Assembly (NCBI RefSeq): GCF_947502895.1
Contig: NZ_CANNBM010000001.1
Span: 1,364,001 to 1,428,000, forward strand
Reading direction: 5' to 3'
DNA from: an uncultured Sulfitobacter sp.
Lineage (GTDB): Bacteria > Pseudomonadota > Alphaproteobacteria > Rhodobacterales > Rhodobacteraceae
DNA length: 64,000 nucleotides
Shown here piece after piece: positions 6,865-16,085 of the stretch. A model generated the notes under the pieces. That model was not told the DNA's origin. It made no database searches and saw nothing but the letters and a program-made list of their open reading frames with translations. A program made the translations under genes and the position numbers. Numbering within the stretch: the stretch's first letter is position 1; every line of letters starts with the position of its first letter.

Positions 6865-9120
6865 ATGAACAATATCCCCACCAAATCCGAGATCCTCGAT
6901 TGGATCGAACAAAACCCCACTCTGACTGCAAAGCGCGACATCGCCCGTGCCTTTGGCATCAAGGGTGCCGCCCGCATCGATCTGAAGCGGACCCTCAAAG
7001 AGCTTGAGGCCGAGGGTCATCTGGAAAAGCGCAAAAAGTCCTACGCTGATCCCGAGCGTTTGCCCCCTGTCAGCGTGCTGTTGGTCACGGGACCGGATGG
7101 CGATGGTGATCTGTTTGCCAAACCGATGGAATGGGGCGGTGAAGGGGTCGAACCTGTGGTCTTGATGATCCCCCGCGCAGCCGATCCCGCGCTTGGCGCA
7201 GGCGACCGAATTCTGGCGCGCCTCACGTTGGTGAAAGGGGAAGGCCATCACTACGAAGGCCGTCTGATCCGCCGCATCGGCACCAACCCTAAAAAGATCG
7301 TTGGTATCTTTGCCAAGCACGCCGAGGGGGGCCGCATCAAACCTATCGACAAAGGCGCGGATAAAGAATGGGCGGTGCCGTCCGATGCGACAGGCGGTGC
7401 AAAAGACGGTGAACTGGTCGAGGCAGAGCTTGCAGGACCCAAAGGCCGCATGGGCCTGCCCCGCGCACGTATTGTCTTGCGCCTTGGCGATCCTTCCGCG
7501 CCCAAAGCTGTATCGCTGATAGCAATCCACCAGCACTCCATCCCTGATGATTTCCCTGACGATGTGGTGGCCGAGGCGGACAAAGCCGAACCAAAAGGGC
7601 TGAAAGGCCGCGAAGATCTGCGTGAACTGCCCCTTGTCACCATCGACCCTTCCGATGCCCGTGACCACGACGATGCCTGCTTTGCCGAGGCCGATCCCGA
7701 TCCCGCAAACGAGCGGGGGCATATCCTCTGGGTCGCCATCGCTGACGTCGCCGCTTATGTGACCCCCAATTCTGCGCTGGACCGCGAAGCGCGCAAGCGC
7801 GGCAACTCGACCTATTTTCCCGACCGCGTGGTGCCGATGCTGCCTGACGTGCTGTCGGGTGATCTGTGTTCGCTGCACGAGGGGGTTGAGCGTGCCTGTA
7901 TCGCCGTGCGGATGGTGCTGGACGCCGAGGGCAACAAACTGCGCCACGACTTCCATCGCGCGCTGATGAAATCCCCCGCCAGTCTGCACTACGAAGAAGT
8001 GCAAGCCGCGATGGACGGCCAACCCAATGCTCGTACAGAGCCTTTGTTAGAGACTGTTATCAAGCCGCTTTATGCGGCATACGGCGCATTGGTCGCCGCG
8101 CGGGAGCGTCGACAACCGCTTGATCTGGACCTGCCAGAGCGGCGGATCGAACTGGATGAGGACGGCACCGTTCGGTCCGTCAATTTCCGCATGCGGTTGG
8201 ACGCCCACCGCCTGATCGAAGAATTTATGGTGTTGGCAAATGTCGCGGCTGCCGAGACGCTGATCGCCAAGAAAACACCGCTGCTTTTTCGTACGCACGA
8301 AGAGCCTACACCCGAGAAACTCGATGCGCTGCGCGAAACTGCGGCGGCGGCGGGCTATACACTGGCCAAGGGGCAGGTGTTGCAAACTGCCCACCTCAAC
8401 CGACTGCTGGATCAGGCGGCGGGCAGCGACGATGCAGAGCTTATCAACATCTCGACATTACGCTCGATGACCCAAGCCTACTACGGCCCCGATCATATCG
8501 GCCACTTCGGTCTCGCGCTTCGCTCTTACGCGCATTTCACCTCACCGATCCGTCGCTATGCGGACCTTATCGTGCACCGTGCGCTGATCACCGCCCATGG
8601 GTGGGGCAAGGACGGTCTGTCGCCCCATGATATCGAAGATATGGAGGCCACTGGCGCGCATATCTCCGATACCGAACGCCGCTCGATGATTGCCGAGCGC
8701 GACACAACGGACCGTTACCTTGCTGCCTATCTGTCCGAACGCGTAGGTAACGAGATGACAGGCCGCATCAGCGGTGTCGCCCGCTTTGGTGCTTTCGTCA
8801 AACTGGACGAGACGGGCGCCGACGGCCTTATCCCTATGCGCAACATCGGACGTGAATACTTTCACCATGATGCGGACAGTAGCACGCTGATGGGGTCTGA
8901 TACGGGCATGACCATCGGCTTGGGCCAGCGTGTCACTGTGCGCCTGTCCGAGGTAACGCCCGTCACAGGCGGTATCGCGCTTGAGTTGCTGGAGATTGAA
9001 GACCAGAAAATCCCTCAAGGCAGCCGTAGTCCGGCAGGCCGCAGCCCCCGCCGCAAGGGTGCCAAGGCCAAGGGCAAGAAGAAGGCGATCAAGCGCAAGG
9101 TAACGCGGACCCGAAACTAG
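6865..9120 (+). CDS. rnr: Ribonuclease R
   Basis: 751 aa 3'-to-5' exoribonuclease that degrades structured RNA. In order: an N-terminal winged-helix-like region (about 1-65), cold-shock/OB segments, the RNB catalytic domain with its acidic cluster in TIDPSDARDHDDA (about 250-262) and AIADVAAYV, the conserved HFTSPIRRYADLIVHR near 555-570, an S1 domain (MTGRISGVARFGAFVKLDETGADGL, positions only), and a lysine/arginine-rich tail ending KRKVTRTRN. Length and order match RNase R and not RNase II. The stop overlaps that of the convergent GST gene. Confidence 0.95.
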   Translation: MNNIPTKSEILDWIEQNPTLTAKRDIARAFGIKGAARIDLKRTLKELEAEGHLEKRKKSYADPERLPPVSVLLVTGPDGDGDLFAKPMEWGGEGVEPVVLMIPRAADPALGAGDRILARLTLVKGEGHHYEGRLIRRIGTNPKKIVGIFAKHAEGGRIKPIDKGADKEWAVPSDATGGAKDGELVEAELAGPKGRMGLPRARIVLRLGDPSAPKAVSLIAIHQHSIPDDFPDDVVAEADKAEPKGLKGREDLRELPLVTIDPSDARDHDDACFAEADPDPANERGHILWVAIADVAAYVTPNSALDREARKRGNSTYFPDRVVPMLPDVLSGDLCSLHEGVERACIAVRMVLDAEGNKLRHDFHRALMKSPASLHYEEVQAAMDGQPNARTEPLLETVIKPLYAAYGALVAARERRQPLDLDLPERRIELDEDGTVRSVNFRMRLDAHRLIEEFMVLANVAAAETLIAKKTPLLFRTHEEPTPEKLDALRETAAAAGYTLAKGQVLQTAHLNRLLDQAAGSDDAELINISTLRSMTQAYYGPDHIGHFGLALRSYAHFTSPIRRYADLIVHRALITAHGWGKDGLSPHDIEDMEATGAHISDTERRSMIAERDTTDRYLAAYLSERVGNEMTGRISGVARFGAFVKLDETGADGLIPMRNIGREYFHHDADSSTLMGSDTGMTIGLGQRVTVRLSEVTPVTGGIALELLEIEDQKIPQGSRSPAGRSPRRKGAKAKGKKKAIKRKVTRTRN

Positions 9121-9812
9121 CCCATGGCGTCCGCGCATCGCGCGGCATAGGCGCTTAGCACCGCGTCGCCGCTTACACGGCGCGACAGGGGGGTGGGAAC
9201 AGGAGCGGCCATAATCCCGCCGATCAGTGATCCCACACTGGCATCTGCGGCGCTGGGCGTGTCGCCGAACAGAAAGGGCCGTTCGCCCAGCTGGGTGACA
9301 ATCGCCTCGAGATCGGGTGCTACGCGGTCTAGCCGCTGCTGCACAGTCATCCGCCCCAATCCCAGCCCGTGCATCGTGCGCATCAGATCGCGCCGCAGTT
9401 TTGAGGTGACCAGAGGGCGCAGCACAGGCGGCAGGAATCCAAAGTAAGCCTTTCGGATAACTGCCCAGTTCGCTTCATCGCCCCAGCGGTCAATTACTTG
9501 GTGGAAATAGATATGCTCCTCTGCCATGCGGATGAATGCGCGCGATGTGGCGCGGTCGCGCGGGCTTAGACCTGCATCAAAATCGTGGCCCATCTGTTCC
9601 AGATGGCTGCGTATATTATCGCTGTCAGCAATGATGGTGCCATCCGCAAGCCCGATTGCAGGCAGCTTTGCCATCGGCATTTTGCGTGGGTCATTCATAT
9701 CTTGGCGTGTCCATTCGACACTGGCAAGGTTTAGCAGCCAAGCGGCTTTGGTGCAAAACGGGCTATAGCTGAATTGCCCGAAACCACTGGGAAAAGTGTA
9801 TAGTGTAATCAT
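9117..9812 (-). CDS. Glutathione S-transferase family protein
   Basis: 231 aa. The N-terminal thioredoxin-like half shows YTFPSGFGQFSYSPFCTKAAWLL, KLPAIGLADGTIIADSDNI (cis-Pro and the ESxxI-like element as DSDNI), followed by a helical C-terminal half with PFLFGDTPSAADASVGSLI. This combination fits the metaxin or failed-axon-connection-like branch of GSTs. The substrate is unknown. It is transcribed divergently from a YafY-type regulator, which probably controls it through the dyad at 9853-9869. Confidence 0.85.
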   Translation of the reverse strand: MITLYTFPSGFGQFSYSPFCTKAAWLLNLASVEWTRQDMNDPRKMPMAKLPAIGLADGTIIADSDNIRSHLEQMGHDFDAGLSPRDRATSRAFIRMAEEHIYFHQVIDRWGDEANWAVIRKAYFGFLPPVLRPLVTSKLRRDLMRTMHGLGLGRMTVQQRLDRVAPDLEAIVTQLGERPFLFGDTPSAADASVGSLIGGIMAAPVPTPLSRRVSGDAVLSAYAARCADAMG

Positions 9813-9852
9813 GGTCCGTCCTTTTATGTTGGCTCTTGTCTAGCAGGTGTTC

Positions 9853-9869
9853 CTGACAGAAACTGGCAG
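9853..9869. promoter_or_regulatory. Probable operator of the YafY-type regulator
   Basis: CTGACAG-AAA-CTGGCAG is an inverted repeat with one mismatch in the 99-bp region between the divergent GST and YafY-type genes. A further GTGACAGG half-site follows near 9876-9883. Autoregulation plus control of the divergent gene is the usual arrangement for such pairs. The link to this regulator is inferred from position. Confidence 0.5.
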
Positions 9870-9911
9870 TACCCCGTGACAGGCTGGGCAGACACAACAG
9901 GAGCGTCGCAG

Positions 9912-10631
9912 ATGACACGCACACACCGCTTGTTCCAACTGATGCAAACCCTGCGCAGTTTGCCTGCCCCCGTCACGGCCTCTGCACTGGTGAACGAAAC
10001 GGGCGTTTCTCTACGCACAATCTACCGCGACATCGACGCCTTGCGGGGCCTGGGTGCTGTGATCGATGGTGAGGCGGGGTTCGGCTATACCTTGATCGAG
10101 GATGCGACCCTGCCACCGCTCGCTTTCGCTGATGACGAACTGGAGGCGTTGGTGTTGGGTCTGCGTGAGGTCACGGTTATCGGTGACCCTGCGTTGGCAG
10201 AGGCTGCAAATTCTGCGTTGGCCAAGCTCAAAGCGCGGCTGCCTGCACGCCAAACCCACCGCCTGCAACATGCCGTGCTGGATGCTCGTCGTTTTGGCCG
10301 CCCGCCTGAACCCGGCATTGATGTGCGCGCATTACGTGCCGCCACATGGGACGAAGCAACGATATCCTTTCACTATGAAGACGCTAAAGGTGCGGTATCG
10401 CGGCGTCAGGTCGATCCGCTAAGCATTGTCTATATGCAAAACGCCCACATGCTTATGGCGTGGTGCCACCTGCGTAGTGATTTCAGAGCGTTCCGACTGG
10501 ATCGTATGCGTGATCTCGGCTTGACTGGCGCGCATTTCCGTCCGCGCCGCGTGCCGATGCTACGTGATTTCATGGAGCGATTGCGCGCGCAGGCGGTCGA
10601 GCGGGCCAAAGATCGCGCACTGCAAGGCTGA
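9912..10631 (+). CDS. YafY family / WYL-domain transcriptional regulator
   Basis: 239 aa from ATG 9912, chosen because AGGAG sits at 9899-9903; the longer frame from 9876 lacks such a site. N-terminal winged helix (about 1-60: TRTHRLFQLMQTLRSL, VSLRTIYRDIDALRGLGAV), then a WYL domain (about 130-215: ISFHYEDAKGAVSRRQVDP, WCHLRSDFRAFRLDRM). These proteins sense small molecules or nucleic acids through WYL and often control an adjacent divergent gene, here the GST. The effector is unknown. Confidence 0.88.
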   Translation: MTRTHRLFQLMQTLRSLPAPVTASALVNETGVSLRTIYRDIDALRGLGAVIDGEAGFGYTLIEDATLPPLAFADDELEALVLGLREVTVIGDPALAEAANSALAKLKARLPARQTHRLQHAVLDARRFGRPPEPGIDVRALRAATWDEATISFHYEDAKGAVSRRQVDPLSIVYMQNAHMLMAWCHLRSDFRAFRLDRMRDLGLTGAHFRPRRVPMLRDFMERLRAQAVERAKDRALQG

Positions 10632-10692
10632 GTGCTTTTCGGGCGAAACGATTGTCGATAGTCTGGAAACAATCCGCAAATTGGGAGCCTCC

Positions 10693-11898
10693 ATGCGTCA
10701 TATACCGCTGCTTATCGCCCTGCTGGCACAGCCTGCTTTTGCTCAATCCGCACCTGACAGTCCGCGCACGAACGCAGGCTTGCAAACATGGATCGCCAGC
10801 TTTCGCACCGATGCGCTGGCTGCGGGTATCACGCCGCAACTATACGACAGCGCGATGGCCAGTGTAACCTATGCACCCAAGGTCGTGCAGCGTGATCGCA
10901 ACCAGTCGGAATTTACCAAGACGATCTGGGACTATCTAGAAACTGCCGTGTCCGATTTGCGGGTCAGCAATGGTAAGGCTGCCTTGCAACGCCAGTCTAA
11001 AGCCCTGCGTGGCATTGAGGCCCGCTACGGTGTCCCTGCCGAGATCATCACAGCCATTTGGGGGCTGGAGAGTGCTTATGGCACCTTTCGCGGCAGTGAC
11101 CCTGTACTCAATTCAATGGCATCGCTGGCTTATGACGCGCGCCGTGCTGCGTTCTTTGAAACGCAGGTCGTCGCTGCCCTGCGGATTGTCCAGAACGGTG
11201 ATACGCAGCTGAAGAATCTGCAAGGCAGCTGGGCGGGAGCTATGGGTCATACCCAGTTCATGCCTGGTTCTTTCATCGACCACGCTGTTGATTGGACGGG
11301 TGATGGTAAACGCGACATCTGGGGTGATGATCCGCGCGATGCGCTTGCCTCTGCCGCTGCTTATCTGCGGGACAATGGCTGGGTTACGGGACAGCCATGG
11401 GGGGTAGAGGTGCGCGTGCCATCAGGCTTTGATTATCTCATGGCCAACCGTGATGTGCAAAAAAGCCCTGCCGAATGGGCCACTCTTGGTATTCTCGATA
11501 CAAATGGCAAAGCCGTGCCTAACCACGGTGCCGCGTCGATCCTGCTGCCAGCTGGTGCCGAGGGTGCCGCGTTTATGGTGTTCGAAAATTTCGAGGTGTT
11601 GGAGAGCTATAACACCGCTGACGCCTATGTGATTGCCGTGGGCCAACTTGCCGACCGCATTGCAGGCGGTGCGCCTATTCAGGGCGTCTGGCCCACCCAA
11701 GACCGCGCGCTTAGCTATGCCGAGCGGATCGAGCTTCAGGAAAGGCTGACCGCCCAAGGGTTCGATACGCAAAAGATCGACGCCAAGATCGGGCCGCTTA
11801 CGGTTAATGCGGTGCGCGGTTGGCAGGTGGCGCAGGGGTTGGTGCCTGACGGCTATGCCTCCCCCCGCTTTCTGGAGGCGCTGCGATCAGGCGGGTGA
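10693..11898 (+). CDS. Lytic murein transglycosylase, MltB family
   Basis: 401 aa from ATG 10693, which begins a clear signal peptide (MRHIPLLIALLAQPAFAQS); the longer frame from 10564 would bury it. The transglycosylase domain has the catalytic Glu in IWGLESAYG and the substrate-cleft motif GAMGHTQFMPGSF. A peptidoglycan-binding domain type 1 ends the protein (RLTAQGFDTQKIDAKIGPLT...AVRGWQVAQGL). It cleaves glycan strands in the periplasm to anhydro-muropeptides. No lipobox is seen, so it is probably soluble. Its 3' end overlaps the convergent permease gene by 12 bases. Confidence 0.92.
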   Translation: MRHIPLLIALLAQPAFAQSAPDSPRTNAGLQTWIASFRTDALAAGITPQLYDSAMASVTYAPKVVQRDRNQSEFTKTIWDYLETAVSDLRVSNGKAALQRQSKALRGIEARYGVPAEIITAIWGLESAYGTFRGSDPVLNSMASLAYDARRAAFFETQVVAALRIVQNGDTQLKNLQGSWAGAMGHTQFMPGSFIDHAVDWTGDGKRDIWGDDPRDALASAAAYLRDNGWVTGQPWGVEVRVPSGFDYLMANRDVQKSPAEWATLGILDTNGKAVPNHGAASILLPAGAEGAAFMVFENFEVLESYNTADAYVIAVGQLADRIAGGAPIQGVWPTQDRALSYAERIELQERLTAQGFDTQKIDAKIGPLTVNAVRGWQVAQGLVPDGYASPRFLEALRSGG

Positions 11899-13065
11899 CA
11901 TCCCGCGCAAACGCTCGGATCGGCGACGCAGCAGTTCCACCACCGTCAGCAGACAGATCGAAATCCCCACAAGGATCGTTGCCACCGCAAGGATGGTCGG
12001 GCTGATCTGTTCGCGCAAGCCGATGAACATTTGCCATGGCAGCGTTTTCTGTCCGGCAGACCCGACAAACAAAACCACAACCACTTCGTCGAACGAGGTG
12101 ATGAAGGCAAACAACCCGCCCGAAATAACACCTGGCAAAATCAGCGGCATCTGCACGCGGAAGAAGGTTGTCACAGGGTTTGCGCCCATGTTGGCCGCCG
12201 CACGGGTAAGCGAATTGTCGAAACCCACCAGCGTGGCCGTCACCGTGATAATCACAAACGGAATACCCAGCGCGGCATGTGCCAGTACCACGCCGATATA
12301 CGTACCTTGCAGGCCAATGCGGCTGTAAAAGAAATACATACCCGCAGCCGAAATGATGAGCGGCACGATCATCGGTGAAATCAGGATCGCCATGATCGCG
12401 CGGCGGAACGGCACGTGCGGCTGGCTCAGACCGATTGCCGCGAGGGTTCCGAACGTCACCGACAGCAGTGTTGCTACCGGTGCGATCTGAAGCGAGTTCC
12501 TCATGGCGTCCTGCCATGCGTCATTAGTAAAGAAGTCGCGATAATGCTTGAGCGAGTAGCCCTCGGGATCAAAGCGCAGCATTTCAGGCGTAAAGGTAAA
12601 GAAATCCTGTGCGTTAAAGCTCAGCGGCATAACCACGAGGATCGGTGTGATCAGGAAAATAAAGATCGCACCACAGATCGTGCGGAAGGCAAAATGCCAC
12701 AGCACTTGGCCCGGTGTCAGATAGGGCGGCACTTTTGCACGGTAGCGGCCTTCATACAGCCAGAAGATCAAAAAGCCGAAGAACCAGCCAAAGAATATCC
12801 CGATCAAGAGGCCGGGAATACCTGCAAGGACAAAGCCGCCAAGGGCGATCAAAACGGTAAGGCCCCAGCGGCCCGCACGTTCGTCCTTGATGATCTTTGT
12901 CAGCACGAAGGCCAGTATGCCCATAAGGACAGCACCAGCGATCACGCCTGTGATCAGGCTGCCTTGGCCTGTGCCGATGAAGATACCGAAAAACGCGCCG
13001 AAGGCTGCTGTGACAGAGACATAAAAGCTTGGCTCGGTGCGCGAGATGGGTGTGAGTGCTACCAT
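11887..13065 (-). CDS. Polyamine-type ABC transporter permease (PotC-like) with N-terminal extension
   Basis: 392 aa, against roughly 260-290 aa for PotC/PotI. Residues about 125-390 are the normal inner-membrane permease, with an EAA loop (LTRAAANMGANPVTTFFRVQMP) that contacts the ATPase. Residues about 1-115 are extra and contain about four hydrophobic helices rich in Gly (FGAFFGIFIGTGQGS, GVIAGAVLMGILAF, IPGLLIGIFFGWFFGF). I do not know the role of the extension. The gene is last in the minus-strand operon, 11 bp after its partner permease, which is also enlarged. Confidence 0.85.
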   Translation of the reverse strand: MVALTPISRTEPSFYVSVTAAFGAFFGIFIGTGQGSLITGVIAGAVLMGILAFVLTKIIKDERAGRWGLTVLIALGGFVLAGIPGLLIGIFFGWFFGFLIFWLYEGRYRAKVPPYLTPGQVLWHFAFRTICGAIFIFLITPILVVMPLSFNAQDFFTFTPEMLRFDPEGYSLKHYRDFFTNDAWQDAMRNSLQIAPVATLLSVTFGTLAAIGLSQPHVPFRRAIMAILISPMIVPLIISAAGMYFFYSRIGLQGTYIGVVLAHAALGIPFVIITVTATLVGFDNSLTRAAANMGANPVTTFFRVQMPLILPGVISGGLFAFITSFDEVVVVLFVGSAGQKTLPWQMFIGLREQISPTILAVATILVGISICLLTVVELLRRRSERLRGMSPA

Positions 13066-13076
13066 GGGTCCGCTCC

Positions 13077-14762
13077 TTATCCGAGTTTCACGTTATCAAT
13101 GCCGACGATCTTGTCGTAAGCGTAATACAGCAACAAAACAGCTGCCAAGAGGATCGCACCAAGTGCAGCACCAAGGCCCCAGTTGAGCGAGCTGGAGATG
13201 TGATAGGCAATCCGGTTCGAGATGAACGTACCGCTTGTGCCGCCCACAATTTCGGGCGTGATGTAGTAGCCAATCGCCAGAATGAATACGAGGATGCTGC
13301 CCGCACCAATGCCAGGAATGGACTGCGGGAAATACACGCGCCAAAAGGCGGTCCAGTTTGTGGCACCCAGCGATTTTGCCGCGCGCAGATACGTGGGCTG
13401 GATCGTTTGCATCACAGAATAAAGCGGCAGGATCATGAAGGGCAGCAAGATATGCGTCATCGCAATGATCGTACCCGTCTGGTTGTTGATCAGGGCCAGC
13501 CGGTCGTCAGTGGCCACAATGCCCAGCCAGACCAGCGTGTCGTTGATGACACCTTGCTGTTGCAGCATCACCTTCCATGCCGACGTCCGCACCAGCAGTG
13601 AGGTCCAGAATGGCAATAGCACAAGGATCAGCAACAGGTTGGCTTGTCGTGCGGGCAAGTTCGCCAAAATCCATGCAACGGGATAGCCTAGCAAGATGCA
13701 TGACAGGGTAATTGCAACAGACATGACCATCGTGCGCCAGAACAGGATGCCATAAATCTGTTGGTTCTCGGGGCGCATTTCGGCGCCATCGACAGATTTT
13801 TGCATGTCGACGGCATTCAGGAAGTACCCCGAAGTATAGTTAGGGCTGTAGACCTTGATGGTCTGCCAGACATCAATTGAGTGCCAGTCGTCGTCCACCT
13901 TTGCAAAGGCTTCGGAGTAATTGACCGTCTCGAATGTTTGTGCAGCGGTTGCAGCCGCGCTCAGTTGTGCGGCGGCAGGTCCAGTATAGCTGGCCAGACC
14001 GTTTTCACCTGTTAAATCCGCATGGAGAGAGGAATAGACAATTGCCCAAGGGTCTTCCTTGTAGAGGTTATCCTCATCGACGTTCTGAATGAAATCGGCA
14101 AAGCGAACGTAAGTCGCAGCGGTTGCGGGCAGTGCTGCGGCAATACCATCGCGCAACTCGAATGCAGGTTGCGCGCCATCGGCCTTTTTCCAGTCCTGCA
14201 TGGCTGTCAGCCATGCGTCACTGGCCATAAAGCTGGTCCAGTTCTCGCCTGTTTTCCAGAAACCGTCCAGATCTTCGAACTGGTCCTGATAAACTTCGCC
14301 CATATCCTCGACGCGGCGGCCTGATTTACGGAACAGCGACGAAACACCCGTCAGCTCATAGTTCAGGCGCGATCCAAGGCGCGTGTGCAACTTTGCCTCT
14401 TGGGCAAAGAACATGTCGTCATACAGCGCCTCAAAAACGTCCTCGCCGGGGATATCGCTGCCCTTTTCGTCCCACTCATCCAACAAGTCGGTGGTAAGGG
14501 GCAGGGTCTCGGACACGATCTGGTTCTCGACAGAGCGGAACAGCATATCGGCGATGGGCGCGATGAATGTCACCAATACAAATATCAGCAAGGGGGCAAT
14601 CAGCGCCAGTGCGCGCATCTTTTGCAGTCTCAGCGCACGGTTGAGTGATTTTTTCAGCGGGGTGCCATCGGCGGCCAGCATCGGCCCTGTATGTGCTGCA
14701 TCCGCTATGCGCGCGGCGGCGGCAGAGGATGATGCGGTCTGGCTATCGGTTGCGTCGCTCAT
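13077..14762 (-). CDS. Polyamine-type ABC transporter permease (PotB-like) with large periplasmic insert
   Basis: 561 aa, about twice the usual 280-310. A cytoplasmic N-tail (1-50) precedes TM1 (about 51-72). A hydrophilic, acidic region of about 260 residues (about 76-335) then separates TM1 from the rest, where PotB normally has a short periplasmic loop. From about 338 the standard permease helices follow, with an EAA loop (YLRAAKSLGATNWTAFWRVY). By topology the insert should be periplasmic and could contact the binding protein. A hairpin at 14817-14840 separates it from the upstream binding-protein gene. Confidence 0.85.
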   Translation of the reverse strand: MSDATDSQTASSSAAAARIADAAHTGPMLAADGTPLKKSLNRALRLQKMRALALIAPLLIFVLVTFIAPIADMLFRSVENQIVSETLPLTTDLLDEWDEKGSDIPGEDVFEALYDDMFFAQEAKLHTRLGSRLNYELTGVSSLFRKSGRRVEDMGEVYQDQFEDLDGFWKTGENWTSFMASDAWLTAMQDWKKADGAQPAFELRDGIAAALPATAATYVRFADFIQNVDEDNLYKEDPWAIVYSSLHADLTGENGLASYTGPAAAQLSAAATAAQTFETVNYSEAFAKVDDDWHSIDVWQTIKVYSPNYTSGYFLNAVDMQKSVDGAEMRPENQQIYGILFWRTMVMSVAITLSCILLGYPVAWILANLPARQANLLLILVLLPFWTSLLVRTSAWKVMLQQQGVINDTLVWLGIVATDDRLALINNQTGTIIAMTHILLPFMILPLYSVMQTIQPTYLRAAKSLGATNWTAFWRVYFPQSIPGIGAGSILVFILAIGYYITPEIVGGTSGTFISNRIAYHISSSLNWGLGAALGAILLAAVLLLYYAYDKIVGIDNVKLG

Positions 14763-14816
14763 GGTGTCCCCATCGGCTTGGTCGAAAATAGTAAATTGAC
14801 TAACGAATAAAGTGCG

Positions 14817-14840
14817 GAGAGGGCCGCAGTGGGCCCCCTC
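14817..14840 (-). terminator. Hairpin after the binding-protein gene (attenuator-like)
   Basis: On the minus strand GAGGGGGCC and GGCCCTCTC pair over nine bases (one GU) around a six-base loop, followed by CGCACTTTATT. It lies in the 95-bp gap between the binding-protein gene and its permeases. Such stems often protect the binding-protein part of the message or end part of the transcripts, giving more binding protein than permease. Confidence 0.6.
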
Positions 14841-14857
14841 CTAAAGCCGTTAAAGGC

Positions 14858-15964
14858 TTATTGTACCAACCACGCCTGGAATTTGGCGTCGATGTCGTCA
14901 CGGTAGTCTGCCCAGAACTCGTAGTTATACAGGAACGTGTTCTTGGAGTTTTCGGGATCGGTTGGCATGTGTGGTGCCATGTCGATGCCCAGCTCTGCGT
15001 GCTTGCCTACCAGTGGTGCGGAGGATTTGCGTGCAGGACCGTACGAGATGTACTTGGCTTGGTCGGCCAGACGCTGTGTGTCTGTGGCGAACATGATGTA
15101 GTCCAGCGCGCGCGCTTTACGCTCGTCGGACAGGCCTGTTGGGATGATCCAACCGTCGAGGTCGAATACCTGTGCGTCCCACAGCATAGCAACAGGCTGC
15201 TTCTGCTCTTCGATCAGAGAGAAGAGGCGGCCGTTGTACGTGGAGCCCATGATGATTTCGCCATCGGCGAGCAGCTGTGGCGTGTCGGCACCAGCGGACC
15301 ACCAGATCACGTCGTCTTTGATGGTTGCCAGCTTGTCCAGCGCCTGCTGCTGACCTTCGGCTGTTTCCAGCACGTCGTACACTTCGTCTTTTGCAACGCC
15401 GTCACAGATCAATGCCCATTCCATGTTGCCAATCGGGCGCTTTTCCAGCGCGCGCTTGCCAGGATAGGCTTCGGTGTCAAACAGCGAACAGATGGAAGTC
15501 GGAGGCGTGTCGCCAACCAGATCTGTGCGGTAGCCGACAGTTGTTGAATATACGATCTGCGGAATAAAGCAGTCGCCAACCAGCAAATCGCCGAAGTCTT
15601 CGGATGCTTTTGTGCCATCAGGCGCATCGGCCAGCATTGTGTCAGGATCGATTTCCATCGCCAGACCTTCGTCGCACAGACGCAGTGCGTCAGCGGCAAC
15701 AACGTCTACAACATCCCATGTCACATTACCCGCTTCGTTCATGGCGCGCAGTTTGGAAACCGCTTCGGCGGAGGATTCATCATTGATGATCTTGACGCCG
15801 GTCATTTCGGAATAGGGGGTGTGGTAGGCGTTTTGCTGCGAAGCAGAGTAGGCGCCGCCCCATGATACGATCGTCATCTCGTTCGCCATGTGGCCGTCGG
15901 AATGTGCCATGCCAGCCGCAACAGTCAGCGCGGTGGAGGCCATCAGTGTTTTAGTAAGATTCAT
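14858..15964 (-). CDS. Polyamine-type ABC transporter substrate-binding protein
   Basis: 368 aa, PotD/PotF superfamily (extracellular solute-binding family 1-like). Signal peptide MNLTKTLMASTALTVAAGMAHS. The mature protein starts with MTIVSWGGAYSASQQNAY and has WDVVDVVAADALRLCDEG, which fit this family. It should capture putrescine, spermidine or a related cation in the periplasm and deliver it to the adjacent permeases. The ligand cannot be read from sequence by eye. The ATPase gene is upstream and the permeases downstream on the same strand. Confidence 0.88.
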   Translation of the reverse strand: MNLTKTLMASTALTVAAGMAHSDGHMANEMTIVSWGGAYSASQQNAYHTPYSEMTGVKIINDESSAEAVSKLRAMNEAGNVTWDVVDVVAADALRLCDEGLAMEIDPDTMLADAPDGTKASEDFGDLLVGDCFIPQIVYSTTVGYRTDLVGDTPPTSICSLFDTEAYPGKRALEKRPIGNMEWALICDGVAKDEVYDVLETAEGQQQALDKLATIKDDVIWWSAGADTPQLLADGEIIMGSTYNGRLFSLIEEQKQPVAMLWDAQVFDLDGWIIPTGLSDERKARALDYIMFATDTQRLADQAKYISYGPARKSSAPLVGKHAELGIDMAPHMPTDPENSKNTFLYNYEFWADYRDDIDAKFQAWLVQ

Positions 15965-16085
15965 TAGTTTCTCCCAGTTTTTTTCCCGTTGGGGTATTCC
16001 AAGGTGGCAACAACGGGATTGGTGGCCACCTCTTATAGATCACGGCGCACTTTTTTGCGTCGCGATATGACACGCGAACGGAACG

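Noticed and set aside
6820..8022. 400-aa minus-strand open frame opposite rnr
   Set aside because: It is antisense to the well-supported RNase R catalytic region; composition (His, Gln, Arg, Gly rich) fits a shadow of GC-rich coding DNA.
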